Below are positions 1 to 13,800 of a stretch of DNA of 64,000 nucleotides, piece by piece. The notes beneath the pieces were generated by a model. That model ran no database searches, was not told where the DNA came from, and saw only the letters and a program-made list of their open reading frames with translations. The number at the start of each line of letters is the position of its first letter. The first letter of the stretch is position 1. The position numbers and the translations under genes were made by a program. Where the stretch lies: NCBI GenBank assembly GCA_963971305.1, contig OZ020306.1, positions 34,617,512 through 34,681,511 of the forward strand, in the 5' to 3' direction. This DNA comes from Arcuatula senhousia (Eukaryota > Mollusca > Bivalvia > Mytilida > Mytilidae).

Positions 1-171
1 ATTCTACAAGGAAAATCATCTGTGTTATAATTCTATAGAGAAGATCATCTGTGTTATAATTCTGTAGAGAAGATCATCTGTGTTATAATTCTATAGAGAA
101 AATCATATGTGTTATAATTCTGTAGAGAAGATCATCTGTGTTATAATTCTAAAAAGAGAATCATATGTGTT

Positions 172-2288
172 ATAGTAGACACAAACGTAGTCATGGTCAC
201 AAACGATACAAACCGAGACCTGGTGCCAGTCAAACTGACAACAGATCTCATTGGACACGTTTGATGATCTGGTAACAAGTTTACAACAACCATTGGGAGT
301 CCACCATGTTCGTACCATTCTCTATTCACTACGAGTCACGAAACTTAAAGACCTACGTGATCTTGGGTTAGAAAAAGCAGGTACTGATCTATTTACTCCT
401 TCTTACAGACTTACTAGCATTATTTGCGACGTTGCCCTTTTCCGTCTTTTTAAGCCTGTAAGAAGCGAGCCTCTTACTACTGAGGATAGGAAATTTCTCC
501 ATATTCCATTTAAGAACAAAGGGATAGATGCTATAAACATCAGCAATATTTTAAACCACAAAAAGGCATTGCAGGACCTAAACATTGAAGAATATCTAAA
601 GTCCCCTCTGACATGTGATTGCTATGCTTCTCCCTTTGTCTATGGTCCATCTGGTCATGTCATCACGGGTGATCTTAAGATAATTGAAAATGATTTATTA
701 CGCAATGTGGTTTCCCATGGACCTAAATTCAGGGAACCGCAACGTATAAATTGTCATCACAACTTTAAGATCATCATGGACGCTGTGGAGGACTATGCTA
801 GAGCCTGGATAAAGAGGGAAAAGGACCAAGAATCAGAGCTTGAATCACTGTCGGACTGGGTAAGGACTATCCGATCTCTTGTACGAAGCCGAATAGACAA
901 ACTTCGCAAATGTGTGAACCCCCGGCCTTCTTCTGTATTTAGAGATCGTGAAGCTCTCAATTGTCTCTCTTCCTTACATGACAGGTATGTTGTCACGCCA
1001 GCAGACAAGGCTTCCAATAATATAGTTTTTGTATGTAAAGCACATTATTACAATTGTCTAATAAAAGAACTAGACATTGATGGTAATACTTCCGCTAGTG
1101 CTACATACACACGGACTACATTTAACAAAGATGAAATCATAGCCAACCATAGCTCTTTTATGTCCTCTTTCAATATTCCAATGAAACAGGAACATAAAGA
1201 GTTACCATATTTGTACTGGATACCTAAACTTCACAAAAATCCGTACAAAGAAAGGTATATAGCTGGATCTTCATCATGTTCAATTACAGAGCTGTCCGTT
1301 CATTTAACTAAAATCTTGTCTGCTGTCAAAGAAGGTCAACAAGCATACTGCGACACTATTTATAATCGTAGTGGAATTAACCATATGTGGATTTTGAAGA
1401 ACTCAAAAGATTTGTTAGATCATTTTAAATCTAGATCATTTTCTGAGGTTCACTCTTTCAAAACTTTCGATTTTTCAACTTTATACACTACCTTGCCACA
1501 CGAAAAACTAAAATTTCGCCTGAAAAAAACTTCTCGAAAAAGCCTTTTCAAACTCTAGGAATTTTGTTGTTTTGGGTTATAATTCTACATTCTTTTCCAA
1601 AACATCTTTCAAAGATAAAATTTGTAACACACTGGAACAAGTTTGCAGTATGCTTGATTTCCTCATTGACAACATATTTGTCACCTTCGGAGGAGAGATT
1701 TTTCAACAACAAATCGGCATTCCAATGGGCACAAACTGTGCTCCTCTCCTCTCCGATTTGTTATTATACTCTTACGAGACTGAATTTCTTCAGGGACTCG
1801 TAAAGAACAAGTAGATGAAAGAGACAAGGTCATTTAATCTTACATTCAGATATATTGATGATGTCATTTCTGTCAATAACACTTCATTTGGTAGTTGGAT
1901 TCTTTCAATATATCCTCCGGAATTGGAGATTAAAGAGACCACCGAATCAAATTGCTTCACGTCTTTCTTGGATTTGCACCTCGAATTTGACCCAGGTGGT
2001 CATCTCAGTACAAAAATTTACGATAAACGAGACGATTTTAATTTTCAAATTATTAATTTTCCTAATCTACAGAGCAATATACCTACTTCTCCTGCATACG
2101 GTGTTTATATTTCACAACTTATTCGATATGCCAGAGCTTGCACGCATTTCACGGATTTTTTGATCAGACACCGATTTCTTCGTGACCGACTTTTGGAGCA
2201 GGGCTATAAGAAAATACGTCTCATACGATTACTAAAAGAATTCTTTCTTCGTTATCAGCCACTAGTAGAAAAGTTCAAAATTGAGTAA
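172..2288 (+). pseudogene. Broken Naiad-type reverse transcriptase ORF
   Basis: This is a retroelement protein aligning with residues ~255 to the C-terminus of the intact copy. Visible landmarks are RHKRSHGH near 172, the CxC linker (TCDCY near 620) before SGHVITGDL, PADKASNN (RT fingers), YWIPKLHK, TFDFSTLYT (motif A), IPMGTNCAP (motif B, near 1720) and FRYIDD (motif C, near 1850). It is inactivated by a frame change near 240, a frame change in an A-run near 1524-1530 (the frame moves within motif A-B spacing) and an in-frame TAG at 1812-1814. The long open stretch 251-1558 has no good ATG at its head. It is a dead copy. Confidence 0.85.
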
Positions 2289-2412
2289 AAAGATATGATA
2301 GTTAATTGTTTTAATCAGTGTTTGACTGGTCTGCTGTACTGAGATGATCACCTCAATATCCCTATTGTGTCTCACAACTATGTTGTGTTCTATGGTTATT
2401 ACCGGATCCTAA

Positions 2413-2506
2413 GATCGCAATGGAAAAGGAGGTTTGGCGCCATAAAACCTGGTTTAACCCACCATTTCGTTTGAAATGCCTGTACCAAGTCAGGACCATT
2501 GCGATC
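2413..2506. repeat. 94-bp block with inverted ends in Penelope 3' region
   Basis: The block begins GATCGCAATGG and ends CCATTGCGATC, an 11-bp perfect inverted repeat, with the shared motif ACCTGGTTTAACCCACCATT inside. Inverted copies lie at 3444-3538 and 3783-3877. A diverged version without clear ends lies at about 33515-33605. It could be a tiny MITE or a structured 3' domain of the Penelope family. Confidence 0.75.
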
Positions 2507-2870
2507 CACCAATTCTCCGGTATGACTGATTTGTTTTTGTCATTTTTTCTCTGGACTATGAGATTGATCATTCAAGTTCGGTAGTTTTATTATTACCTTT
2601 ATTTTCTATAGAGAAGACCATCTGTGTAATATTTCTACAGAGAAGATCACCTGAGGTATAGTTCTACAGATAGGATCATTTGTGTTATAATTCTATAGAG
2701 AAGATCATCTGTGTAATAATTCTTTAGAATAGATCATCTGTTTTATAATTCTATAGAGAAGCATCTGTGTTGTTATTTTAATTTATAGAGAGGATCACCA
2801 GTGTTATAATTCTAAAGAGAGGATCATCTGTTATAACTCTATAGAGTGGAACATCTGTATTATAATTTTA

Positions 2871-2995
2871 ACGCTAATTGCTAAACGTGACACAGATTTC
2901 AAAAATGTTTAAATCTCCTTCCTTATATGGTGAATAACTGGATGAATATTGCTGCCTGTGTTTGCATTATTATCATATATTAATGTTATATTAAT
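2871..2995. other. 125-bp non-repeat spacer in array
   Basis: AT-rich sequence unlike the 29-bp unit, interrupting the array between two normal blocks. No coding potential or inverted ends were seen. It could be a degraded insertion. Confidence 0.6.
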
Positions 2996-3346
2996 ATATA
3001 ATTTTATAGAGGATCATCTGTGTTATAATCTCATAGAAAGGATCATCTGTTTTAATTCTATAGAGAGAATCATCTGTGTTATAAGTCTATAGAGAAGATC
3101 ATCTGTACAATTATTCTAAAGAGGGGATCGTTTGTGTTATAATTCTATAGAGAGGATCATCAGTGTTATAATTCTATAGAGAACATCATCTGTGTTATAA
3201 TCTTATAGAGGATCATTTGTAGTATAATTCTATAGAGGGAATCATCTGTGTAATGATTCTTTAGAGATAATTATATGTGGTATGATATTACAGAAAAGAT
3301 CGTCTGTGTTATAAGTCTATAGAGGAGATTATCTGTGTAATTATTC

Positions 3347-4177
3347 TAAATAAAGTTAATAACAAAACTACCGAACTTGAATGATCAATCTCATAGTCCA
3401 GAGAAAATGACAAAAACGAATCAGTCATACCGGATAATTGGTGGATCGCAATGGTCCTGACTTGGTACAGGCATTTCAAACGAAATGGTGGGTTAAACCA
3501 GGTTTTGTGGCGCCAAACCTCCCTCTTCCATTGCGATCTTCAAGTCCATAATATATATAGTTACATAGAATAGTGTGACATCGTAAAATTCGCCTTACCC
3601 ATAATACATAGTTACGTGAAATAGTGTGACACTGTATAATTTTCTTGGAATTAGGTTTTATTTAAGTCGAAAATAATAGGACTGTAGGATATGAAAATTA
3701 TCATGAACAAAATGCAGAAGCTTTTGTCTGGAACTTTGTTGTAATATTTATTTGAGAGAAACACAAAACCAGAAAAAATAAAGATCGCAATGGTCCTGAC
3801 TTGGTACAGGCACTTCTAAAGAAGTGGTGGGTTAAACCAGGTTTTATGGCGCCAAACCTCCCTCTTCCATTGCGATCTTAGGATCCGGTAATGACCATAG
3901 AACACAACATAGTTGTGAGACACAATAGGGATATTGAGGTGATCATCTCAGTACAGAAGACCAGTCAAACACTAATTAAAACAATTAACTATCATATCTT
4001 TTAACTCAATTTTGAACTTTTCTACTAGTGGCTGATAACGAAGAAAGAATTTTTTTAGTGATCGTATGAGAGGTATTTTCTTATAGCTCTGCTCCAAAAG
4101 TCGGTCACGAAGAAATCGGTGTCTGATCAAAAAATCTGTGAAATGTGTGCAAGCTCTGGCATATCGAATAAGTTGTG
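3347..4177 (-). mobile_element. Inverted 3' fragment of the same Penelope family
   Basis: The sequence is the reverse complement of 2117-2595: the last ~55 RT codons (4012-4177, minus), the 3' untranslated part and the 94-bp block. The block is present twice (3444-3538, 3783-3877), separated by about 240 bp (3541-3780) not present in the plus copy. With 172-2605 it forms a head-to-head-like arrangement across ~740 bp of array. Complex tandem/inverted insertions are known for Penelope-like elements. Confidence 0.8.
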
Positions 4178-4210
4178 ATAGATAAGATAAATAAGATAAG
4201 ATAAGATAAG
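4178..4210. repeat. (GATAA)n microsatellite
   Basis: A short run of GATAA/ATAAG units sits at the junction between the inverted Penelope fragment and the resuming 29-bp array. Penelope-like elements are known to favour or generate simple repeats at junctions. Confidence 0.8.
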
Positions 4211-6039
4211 ATCATCGGTATAATAATTCTATAGAGAAGATCATCTGTGTAATATTTCTTTAGAGAAGATCATCTGTCTTATAATTCTACAGAGAGGATC
4301 ATCAGTGGTATAATTCTACAGAGAAAATCATCAGTAGTATAATTCTATAGAGAGGAACATCTGTGTCATAATTTTAAAGAGGGTGATATGTGTTATTTTT
4401 CTACAGAGAGGATCATATGTGTTATAATTCTCTAGAGAGGATCATATGTGTTATAATTCTCTAGAGAGGATCATATGTGTTATAAGTCTATAAGTGGATC
4501 ATCTGTGCTATTATTCTACAGAGAAGATCATCTGTGTTATAATTCTACAGACAAGATCATCTGTGTTAAAGTTCAATACAAAGGATCATCTGTGTTATGA
4601 TTCTAAAGAGAAGATCATCTGTGTAATATTTCTTCAGACAAGATCATCTGTTTTATAATTCTATACAGAAGCATCTGTGTTATCATTCTATAGAGAGAAT
4701 CATCTGTGTTATCATTCTATAGAGAGAATCATCTGTGTTATTATATGATAGATAGGATTACCAGTGTTATAATTCTATAGAGAGTATCATCTTGGTTATT
4801 ATTCAATAGAGAAGATCATGTGTGTAATAATTCTATAGGGGATTATATGTGTTATCCTTCTACAGAGAAAATCATCTGTGTAATAATGCTACAAAGAAGA
4901 TATATGTGTTATAGTTCTATAGAGAAGATCATCTGTGTAATAATTCTACAGAGAAGATCATCTGTGTCATAATTCTACAGAGAGGATCATATGTGTTATA
5001 ATTGTACAGAGAAGATCATCTGTGTAATAAATCTACAGAGAAGATCATTTGTGTTGTAATTCTACAGAGAGGATCATCTGTGTTATAATTCTAAAAAGAG
5101 AATCATCCGTGTTATATTTCTACAGAGAAGATCATCTGTGTTATAATTCAACAAAGAAGATCATATGTGTTATAGTTCTACAGAGAAGATAATCTGTGTT
5201 ATAATTCTATAGAGAAATTCATCTTTGTTATAATTCTAAAAAGAGAATCATATGTGTTATAATTCTAAAAAGAGAATCATCTGTGTTATAAATCTACAGA
5301 GAGGATCATCTGTGTTATAATTCTACAAAGAAGATCATATGTGTTTTAGTTCTACAGAGAAGATCATCTGTGTTATAATGCTATAGAGAAGATCATCTGT
5401 GTAATCATTCTATAGAGAGAATCATCTGTGTTATAATTCAAAAGAGGGGATCATATATGTTATAATTCTGTAGAGAGAATATTTTGTGTTATAATTCCAC
5501 AGAGAGAATCATTTGTGTTATAATTCTACAGAGAGGATCATCTGTGTTATAATTCTACAGAGAAGATCATCTGTGATATAATTCTATAGAGAAGATCATC
5601 TGTGTTATAATTCTACAGAGAAGATCATATGTGTTATACTTGTACAGAGAAGATCATCTGTGTAATAATTCTACAGACAAGATCATCTGTGTTATAATTC
5701 TACAGAGAGGATCATCTGTGTGATAATTCTAAAAAGAGAATCATCTGTGTTATAGTTCTACACAGAGCATCATCTGGGTTATAATTCTACAAAGAAGATC
5801 ATATGTGATATAGTTCTACAGAGAATATCATTTGTGTTATAATTCTATGGAGAGGATCATATGTGTTATAATTCTATAGAAAAGATCATCTGTGTTATAA
5901 TTCTAAAAAGAGAATCATCTGTGTTATAATTCTACAAAGTTCTACAGAAAGGATCATCAATGTTATAGTTCTTCAGAGATTACCATATGTGTTATAATTG
6001 CACAGAGAAGATCATCTGTGTAATATTTCTACAGAGAAG

Positions 6040-7219
6040 CCCTTACAAAACACTACTGTCTGCTGTAAGCCTGCCGCAAGTCTGCAGTAAGCTTGCAGCA
6101 AACTTTTTAGTTCGCAGAAAGAAAAGATAATTGTTCGCAGATGTTTGCGGCTACCTGCAAACTTTCTGCGAGTTTGCCGTAAATCTGCAGCAAATAATAC
6201 AAAGTTTGCAGATATGCAGGAAAAGTTAACTGTTTGCAGCAAGTTTGCAGCAATTGATAATTTTAACCCTGGTACACTTGATGATGTCATCTATGACATC
6301 ATCAGTTTTGGAGGCAAAGATTCTTCTAATAGAAGTTCACATGTTATTAGCTCAAATCAGTATTTTAAAAGGATTTGATGGTGTACATTTTAAAAGATGA
6401 AGATAAAGTAAGTAAAATAATATTATTCTTGCAATATGACATGCAAATAAGCTAAATTCCTTGCCAATTTTTACTCCAAGGTTGCATACATGTATATGGA
6501 TGAATTATTATCTTTTTAAGGTAGAGATATGCAAACACATGAAAAATGAATGACATTTTTATCAGTTTAAGAGTTAAAATTTTAGAAATCATAAGCAGTT
6601 TTAGAAGGTCCTATTATTTTTTGGTACATGTATAGTTTTTTCCACTTTTCTACAAAAGTATTATATAGTTCTCATCTGCTGTTAATGTTTTGTTATTTTC
6701 TTTTTTCAATTTTCAAGTCATTGATAATTTAATGGTTCACATCTTGAATAATTTTTATTTAATATATTTTTTCATGCTTGAAAAAAATGTCTTATGCATG
6801 CAAACTAAAGACCATATATGTATAATTAAATTTTGTTTTACATGTATCACTTAATATAAATTGTTCATTCATGCAGATTCACTGCAACATCTGATGAAAA
6901 TGTTCATATAAGGTTATGAAGAGTTTGCAGCAGACCTGCTGCAAACCTAATTTGCATGGTAAAAAGTCGCAGCAGACTTTCGGCAAAGTTCGCAGAAAAC
7001 TTGCTGCAGGTTTGCAGCTAGCTGCGATGTTCGCGAGAGTTTGCAGGTGAATGCCCATATAAGGTCAAATAATTTATCTGCCGCAGACTTGCCGCAAACC
7101 TAATTTGCATGGTAAAAAGTCGCTGCAAGTCTGCAGCAGACAGCTTACCGCTAATTTACAGCAACTTTGCTGCAGATCAGCGGCAACAGGTTGCGGAAGA
7201 CTTTTTTTTTTGGTAAGGG
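6040..7219. mobile_element. 1.18-kb non-autonomous element, CCCTTAC ends, CTGCAG-rich flanks
   Basis: It starts CCCTTACAAAA and ends TTTTGGTAAGGG, so the ends are inverted. The host sequence GAGAAGATCATC seen uninterrupted at 14451-14462 is split here, with a possible 2-bp target duplication AG (6038-6039, 7220-7221). About 220 bp at the left and 300 bp at the right are filled with both orientations of CTGCAGCAAACTTGC-like words. A 30-bp segment is directly repeated 153 bp apart (6941-6970, 7094-7123). The middle is AT-rich and non-coding. The superfamily is not recognised. Confidence 0.7.
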
Positions 7220-10200
7220 AGATCATCTGTGTAATAATTCTTTAGAATAGATCATCTGTTTTATAATTCTATAGAGAAGCATCTGTGCTATCATTCTATA
7301 GAGAGAAGCATCTTTGTTGTTATTTTAATTTATAGAGAGGATCACCAGTGTTATATTTCTAAAGAGAGGATCATCAGTGTTATAACTCTATAGAGAGGAA
7401 CATCTGTATCATAATTTTATAGAGGATCATCTGTGTTATAATCTCACAGAGAGGATCATCTGTGTTATAATTGTATAGAGAGAATCATCTGTGTTTTAAG
7501 TGTATAGAAAGGATCATCTGTGTTATAATTCTTTAGAGAGGATCATATTTGTTATAATTCTATAGAGAGGATCATCTGTGTTATATTTCTGAAGAGAAGA
7601 TCATCTGTGTAATATTTTTTTAGAAAAGATCATCTGTTTTATAATTCTATACAGAAGCATCTGTGTTATCATTATATAGAGAGAATCATCTGTGTTATAT
7701 AGTTCTACAGGGAAGATCATTTGTGTTATAATTCTATAGAGAGGATCATCTGTGTAATATTTCTTAAGAAAAGATCATTTGTTTTATAATTCTATAGAGA
7801 AGCATCTGTGTTATCATTCTATAGAGAGAATCATCTGTGTTGTTATTTTATAGAGAGGATCACCAGTGTTATAATTCTAAAGAGAGAAGCATCTGTGTTA
7901 TCATTCTATAGAGAGGAACATCTGTGTTATAATTTTATAGAGGATCATCTGTGTTATAATCTCACAGAGAGGATCATCTGTGTTATAATTCTATAGAGAG
8001 GATCATCAGTGTAATAATTCTATAGAGAACATCATCTGTGTTATAATTTTATAGAGGATCATTTGAAGTATAATTCTATATAGAGAATCATCTGTGTAAT
8101 AATTTTTCAGAGATAATCATATGTGTTATAATATTATAGAAAAGATCATCTGTGTTATAAGTCTATAGAGGAGATTATCTGTGTTATAATCCTATAGAGA
8201 GAATCATCTGTGTTATAGTTCTACAGAGAAGATCATCTGTGTTATAATTCTATAGAGAAAATCATCTGTGTAATAATTCTTTAGAATAGATCATCTGTTT
8301 TATAATTCTATAGAGAAGCATCTGTGTTATCATTCTATAGAGAGGAACATCTGTGTTACAATTTTATAGAGGATCATCTGTGTTATAATCTCATTGAAAG
8401 GATCATTTGTTTTAATTCTATAGAGAGAATCATCTGTGTTATAAGTCTATAGAGAAAATCATCTGTACAATTATTCTAAAGAGGGGATCATTTGTGTTAT
8501 AATTCTATAAAGAGGATCATCAGTGTTATAATTCTAAAGAGAACATCATCTGTGTTATAATTTTATAGAGGATCATTTGTAGTATAATTCTATAGAGAAG
8601 ATCATCTGCGTAATAATTCTTTAGAATATATCATCTGTTTTATAATTCTATAGAGAGAATAATTGTATAGAGAGAATCATCTGTGTTATAAGTCTATAGA
8701 GAAGATCATCTGCACAATAATTCCAAAGAGGGGATCATTTGTGTTATAATTCTATAGAGAAGATCATCAGTGTCATAATTCTATAGAGAACATCATCTGT
8801 GTTATAATCTTATAGAGGTAATCTGTGTTATAATCTCATAGAAAGGATCATCTGTGTTATAATTCTATAGAGAGGATCATCAGTGTTATAATTCTATAGA
8901 TAACATCATCTGTGTTATAATCTTATAGAGGATCATATGTGTTATAATCTCATAGAAAGGATCATCTGTTTTAATTCTATAGAGAGAATCGTCTGCGTTA
9001 TAAGTCTATAGAGAAGATCATCTGTACAATTATTCTAAAGAGGGGATCATTTGTGTTATAATTCCATAGAGAGGATCATCAGTGTTATAATTCTATAGAG
9101 AACATCATCTGTGTTATAATTTTATAGAGGATCATTTGTAGTATAATTCTATAGAGAGAATCATCTGTGAAATATTTCTTTAGAGATAATCATATGTGTT
9201 AAAATATTACAGAAAAGATCGTCTATGTTATAAGTCTATAGAGGAGATTATCTGTGTAATTAGTCTAAAGATAAGATCATCAGTGTAATATTTTTTTAGA
9301 GACGATCATCTGTCTTAAAATTCTACAGAAAGGATCATCAGTAGTATAATTCTATAGAGAGGAACATCTGTGTTACAATTTTAAAGAGGATCATTTTTGT
9401 TATTTTTCTATAGAGAGGATCATCTGTGTTATAATTCTTTAGAGAGGATCATATGTGTTATTATTCTATAAGTGGATCATCTGTGCTATCATTCTACAGA
9501 GAAGATCATCTGTGTTATAATTCTAAAGAGAAGATCACATGTGTTAAAGTTCTATAGAAAAGATCATCTGTGTAAAGATTCTATAGAGAAGATCATCTGT
9601 GTAATATTTCTTTAGAAAAGATCATCTGTTTTATAATTCTATACAGAAGCATCTGTGTTATCATTCTATAGAGAGAAACATCTGTGTTATAATTCTACAG
9701 AGAAGATCACATGTGTTAAAGTTCTATAGAAAGGATCATCTGTGTTATGATTCTATAGAGAAGATCATCTGTGTTATCATTCTATAGAGAGAATCATCTG
9801 TGTTATCATTCTATAGAGAGAATCATCTGTGTTATTATTTTATAGATTGGATTACCAGTGTTATAATTCTATAGAGAGAATCATCTTTGTTATTATTCTA
9901 TAGAGAAGATCATCTGTGTAATAATTCTATAGAGGATCATATGTGTTATCCTTCTACAGAGAAAATCATCTGTGTTATATATTTCTACAAAGATGATAAT
10001 ATGTGTATTAGTTCTATAGAGAAGATCATCTGTGTAATAATTCTACAGTGAAGATCATATGTGTTATAATTCTATAAAGAAGATCATCTGTGTTAAATTC
10101 TACAGAGAGGATCATATGTGTTATAATTCTAAAAAGAGAATCATCTGTGTTATAAATCTACAGAGAGGATCATCTGTGTTATAATTCTACAAAGAAGATC

Positions 10201-10620
10201 ATATGTGTTTTAGTTCTACAGAGAAGATCATCTGTGTTATAATGCTATAGAGAAGATCATCTGTGTAATCATTCTTTAGAGAGAATTATCTGTGTTATAA
10301 TTCAAAAGAGGGGATCATATATGTTATAATTCTGTAGAGAGAATATTTTGTGTTATAATTCCACAGAGAGAATCATTTGTGTTATAATTATACAGAGAGG
10401 ATCATCTGTGTTATAATTCTACAGAGAAGATCATCTGTGATATATTTCTATAGAGAAGATCATCTGTGTTATAATTCTACAGAGAAGATCATATGTGTTA
10501 TACTTGTACAGAGAAGATCATCTGTGTAATAATTCTACGGAGAAGATCATCTGTGTTATAATTCTACAGAGAGGACCATCTGTGTGATAATTCTAAAAAG
10601 AGAATCATCTGTGTTATAGT

Positions 10621-10816
10621 TCTTCCGGAGCACCTGAGTTCACTCTCGTTTCGACTTGAGTTCGCGTTGCTGAATGCGGTTTTGTTGTAATATGTGTGTG
10701 TGTTTTATGTTGTTATGTGGTTTGTTTTGTTGTGATGATTTTTGTCTGCCGGTTTTGTCTTTGTCTTTACGGTTTTATGATACTGATTACCCCTTTGGTA
10801 CACCTTTGCTTCTTTC
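10621..10816 (+). repeat. 5' pseudo-LTR of Naiad element
   Basis: Identical to 13981-14176 over 196 bp, starting TCTTCCGGAGCACCTGAG. The first three bases may belong to the target duplication. It is probably shorter than the full repeat, because the 3' copy is preceded by further conserved sequence (GTGCTATAGCA...) also found at 53905 and 19960-20000. Confidence 0.93.
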
Positions 10817-13800
10817 ATACCACTGGGTCGATGTCTCTGCTGGTGGACATTTGTCCCCGAGGACATCATCAGCCCAGTAGCTACCATAGCATGATTACAA
10901 GGAACCAAGCACGGATACTGGCTCAGGCGTCGCCCAGTATAAAAAGGCCTGAACCTAACGACGCCACGGGCACGGCATCGTTTTGTAAGACAGGTGTCCA
11001 AACTATCCCCGTTTCTACCACAATATCACACAAACAGTCTGAAAATCCAGAATTCCAATATAAAAACTCAGATTCAGTCAACAACATACGACAATGCTCT
11101 GTACTTTTGGAAGACGTTTTAGACTTTGAAAACATCGAAAGTCATTGCACAATAAAAAAATGTGGAATAAAAAACTGTAAAACATGCGCTATTCTAATCA
11201 CTGATCCACAAATTAAGAGCAATTTAACAAACCGTACGTACAACATCAACAGTTGGGATGATTTGAACTGTACATCTTCAAACGTTATTTATGCACTAGA
11301 ATGCACTTTATGCGGATTGATATATGTTGGGGAAACTAAAGGCAGATTGAATGCCCGTATAAGTGGCCACAGATCCGGAATTAACACCGACAAATTCCCT
11401 TTCATTTACCAACATTTTAATCAACCGGACCATTCCATCTTGTCCATGAAAGTCCGCATTCTTGAAAAAATATACCATACCACCAACAATCCCACTTTAA
11501 GTACGCCATTTCGAAAACAACGAGAAGAATTCTGGATTAGAAGGTTAGGCACCGCTTTACCTTATGGTTGCAACGACAACATTGGCAGTTTAGGGAACTT
11601 ATCAAGTCCAAGATGCAATGATGTGAATGTGATGAATCTTTTTGAACAACAGGAAAGGCGCAAACGCAGTCATGGACATCGGAAGTACAATTCACCGAAG
11701 GTACATGACGTGTCTATCAATGGACTGCTTTCGTCTATCCAACAACCTCTCGGGATTCATCACATTCGCACTAAATTGTATTCTATTCCTCTTTCCAAAC
11801 TTCACACACTATACAAAGAATGTCTCGAAAATCCAGTGACTGATTTTAAATCCAACCTGTACCGTCTTACAGCCATTGTTCTTGACATTGGATACAACCG
11901 ATTATTCAAACCAGTCGGTGTTCCACACGAAAACAACAAGGACAATCGCTCTTTCATTTCTCTTCCATTTTTAAACAAAGGTTTGGATGCCATAAATTTA
12001 GGAAACATTTTACACCATAAATCTGTTACAGAACATATCCCTTCTTATTTCAAAGACACAAGTGTTCCCGTCATTTCTTATTCCTATACTTCCACCATTG
12101 CACCTAAGGTATTTAACTACAAACAAGTTTTGCGGGATTACCAAATCAACGACCTCAAAGCAAAACCACCAGACTGTTCTTGTGACAAATCCCCATTCAA
12201 ATATAGTCCCTCTGGCCACGTCATTACCGGGGACCTCAACATAGTGGAAAATGACCAACTCCGCGATGTTTTGGCCAAAGGACCAAAATATCGTGAACCT
12301 AGAGCAATCAACTGGAACCATAATTTCAAAACAATTATGGATTCAGTTGAAGACTATGCCAGAAAATGGGCCAAAAAAGAACATGAAAAGGAAAGCGACG
12401 TTCTCTCTGAGTGGGTAAAGTCTGTGAGGTCGTTGGTTTTGAAAAGGATTAACTCTTTGAAAGGCTCGATGAGCACCAAGGCAACATCTATTTTCAACAA
12501 CCCTGATGTTGCGAAGACATTGTCCACCTTACATGACAAATATGTTGTCGTACCTGCTGATAAAGCGCCTAACAACATCATTTTCGTATGCAAAAGACAC
12601 TATATTGATTGTTTAACAGCTGAATTAGGCGTTGGTTGTACCAGCAAAAGCACCACATATACAGCAACAACACTGTCAAAGGAGGAAATAATCAACAATC
12701 ATAATTCTGTCATATCTTCCTTTGGCATTTCTGTTGACAAAAAGAACGATGACGTTCCATCCTTGTATTGGATTCCAAAGTTACATAAAACTCCATACAA
12801 GCAACGATTTATTGCTGGGTCATCCAAATGTACAACTAAGCCTCTTTCAGTTTTGTTAACATCAATATTGACGGCAATAAAATCAAGCATTCAAAAGTAT
12901 TTCGATTGTTGTTACTCTAGAAATGGCGTCAATCAAATGTGGATTCTCAAAAATTCTAAAGAACTGATGGAAAATCTCCATTCTAAGTCATTTTCACCAT
13001 GCAATAGCATTAAAACGTTTGATTTCTCTACATTATATACTTCAATTCCACATTCACAACTAAAATCTCGTTTGGCAAAGCTGATTAAACGTATCTTTAT
13101 CAAAAAGAACGGAAAACGCAGGTACAAGTATTTGGTAGTCGGTTATAAAAAGACTTACTTTGTCATCCAAGAGTCTAGCAAGAAAAACAAATTTACAGAA
13201 GATCAAATAATAGAAATGCTCAACTTTCTAATCGACAACATATTTGTTCAGTTTGGTGGACGTGTTTTTCAGCAAACAATAGGTATCCCAATGGGCACAA
13301 ATTGTGCACCATTGCTTGCCGATTTGTTTCTTCATTCATATGAAGCGGACTTCTTACAATCACTTCTAGACAAAAAGGACCGCAAACTTGCTTTATCCTT
13401 CAATCTCACATTTCGTTATATTGATGATGTCCTTTCACTAAACAATCCTCGATTTGGTGACTATTTACATCTCATATATCCGAAGGAACTTGAGATAAAG
13501 GACACTACAGATTCTAGGAGGTCCGCTTCATATCTGGATCTATTTCTCGAAATTGACACACAAGGAAGGCTTTGTACAAAGCTCTATGACAAACGTGATG
13601 ACTTCAACTTTCCAATAGTTAACTTTCCCTTTCTGTGTAGCAACATTCCGTCCGCTCCAGCATATGGAGTTTACGTATCACAATTGATTCGCTATTCCAG
13701 AGCATGTGGGGAGTACAACGACTTCCTTGATAGAGCCACACGGCTGACAAGCAAATTGTTAACACAGGGGTACGTTGCTCCCAGGTTGTTGTCATCACTC

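Larger units (their letters stand above)
172..2605 (+). mobile_element. Penelope-like element, Naiad type, 5'-truncated and decayed
   Basis: Foreign sequence starts abruptly after array sequence at about 171 and ends where 29-bp units resume near 2606. It carries the linker and RT part of a Naiad-type protein plus a 3' region of about 315 bp. The N-terminal GIY-YIG nuclease found in the complete copy at 10891-13887 is absent, so the copy is 5'-truncated, as expected for target-primed reverse transcription. The protein is clearly diverged from the 10.9-kb copy, so it is a different subfamily. Confidence 0.85.

Noticed and set aside
10846..10873. Hammerhead ribozyme on the minus strand (CTGATGA followed by a GTCC/GGAC stem)
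   Set aside because: The required GAA after stem II is replaced, there is no matching cleavage site, and the Naiad clade is reported to lack hammerheads.
10696..10890. N-terminal extension of the Naiad ORF as real protein or signal peptide
   Set aside because: The hydrophobic Cys-rich stretch is a translation of the pseudo-LTR, which is repeated non-coding at 14056-14176. The homologous protein starts around the ATG at 10891.
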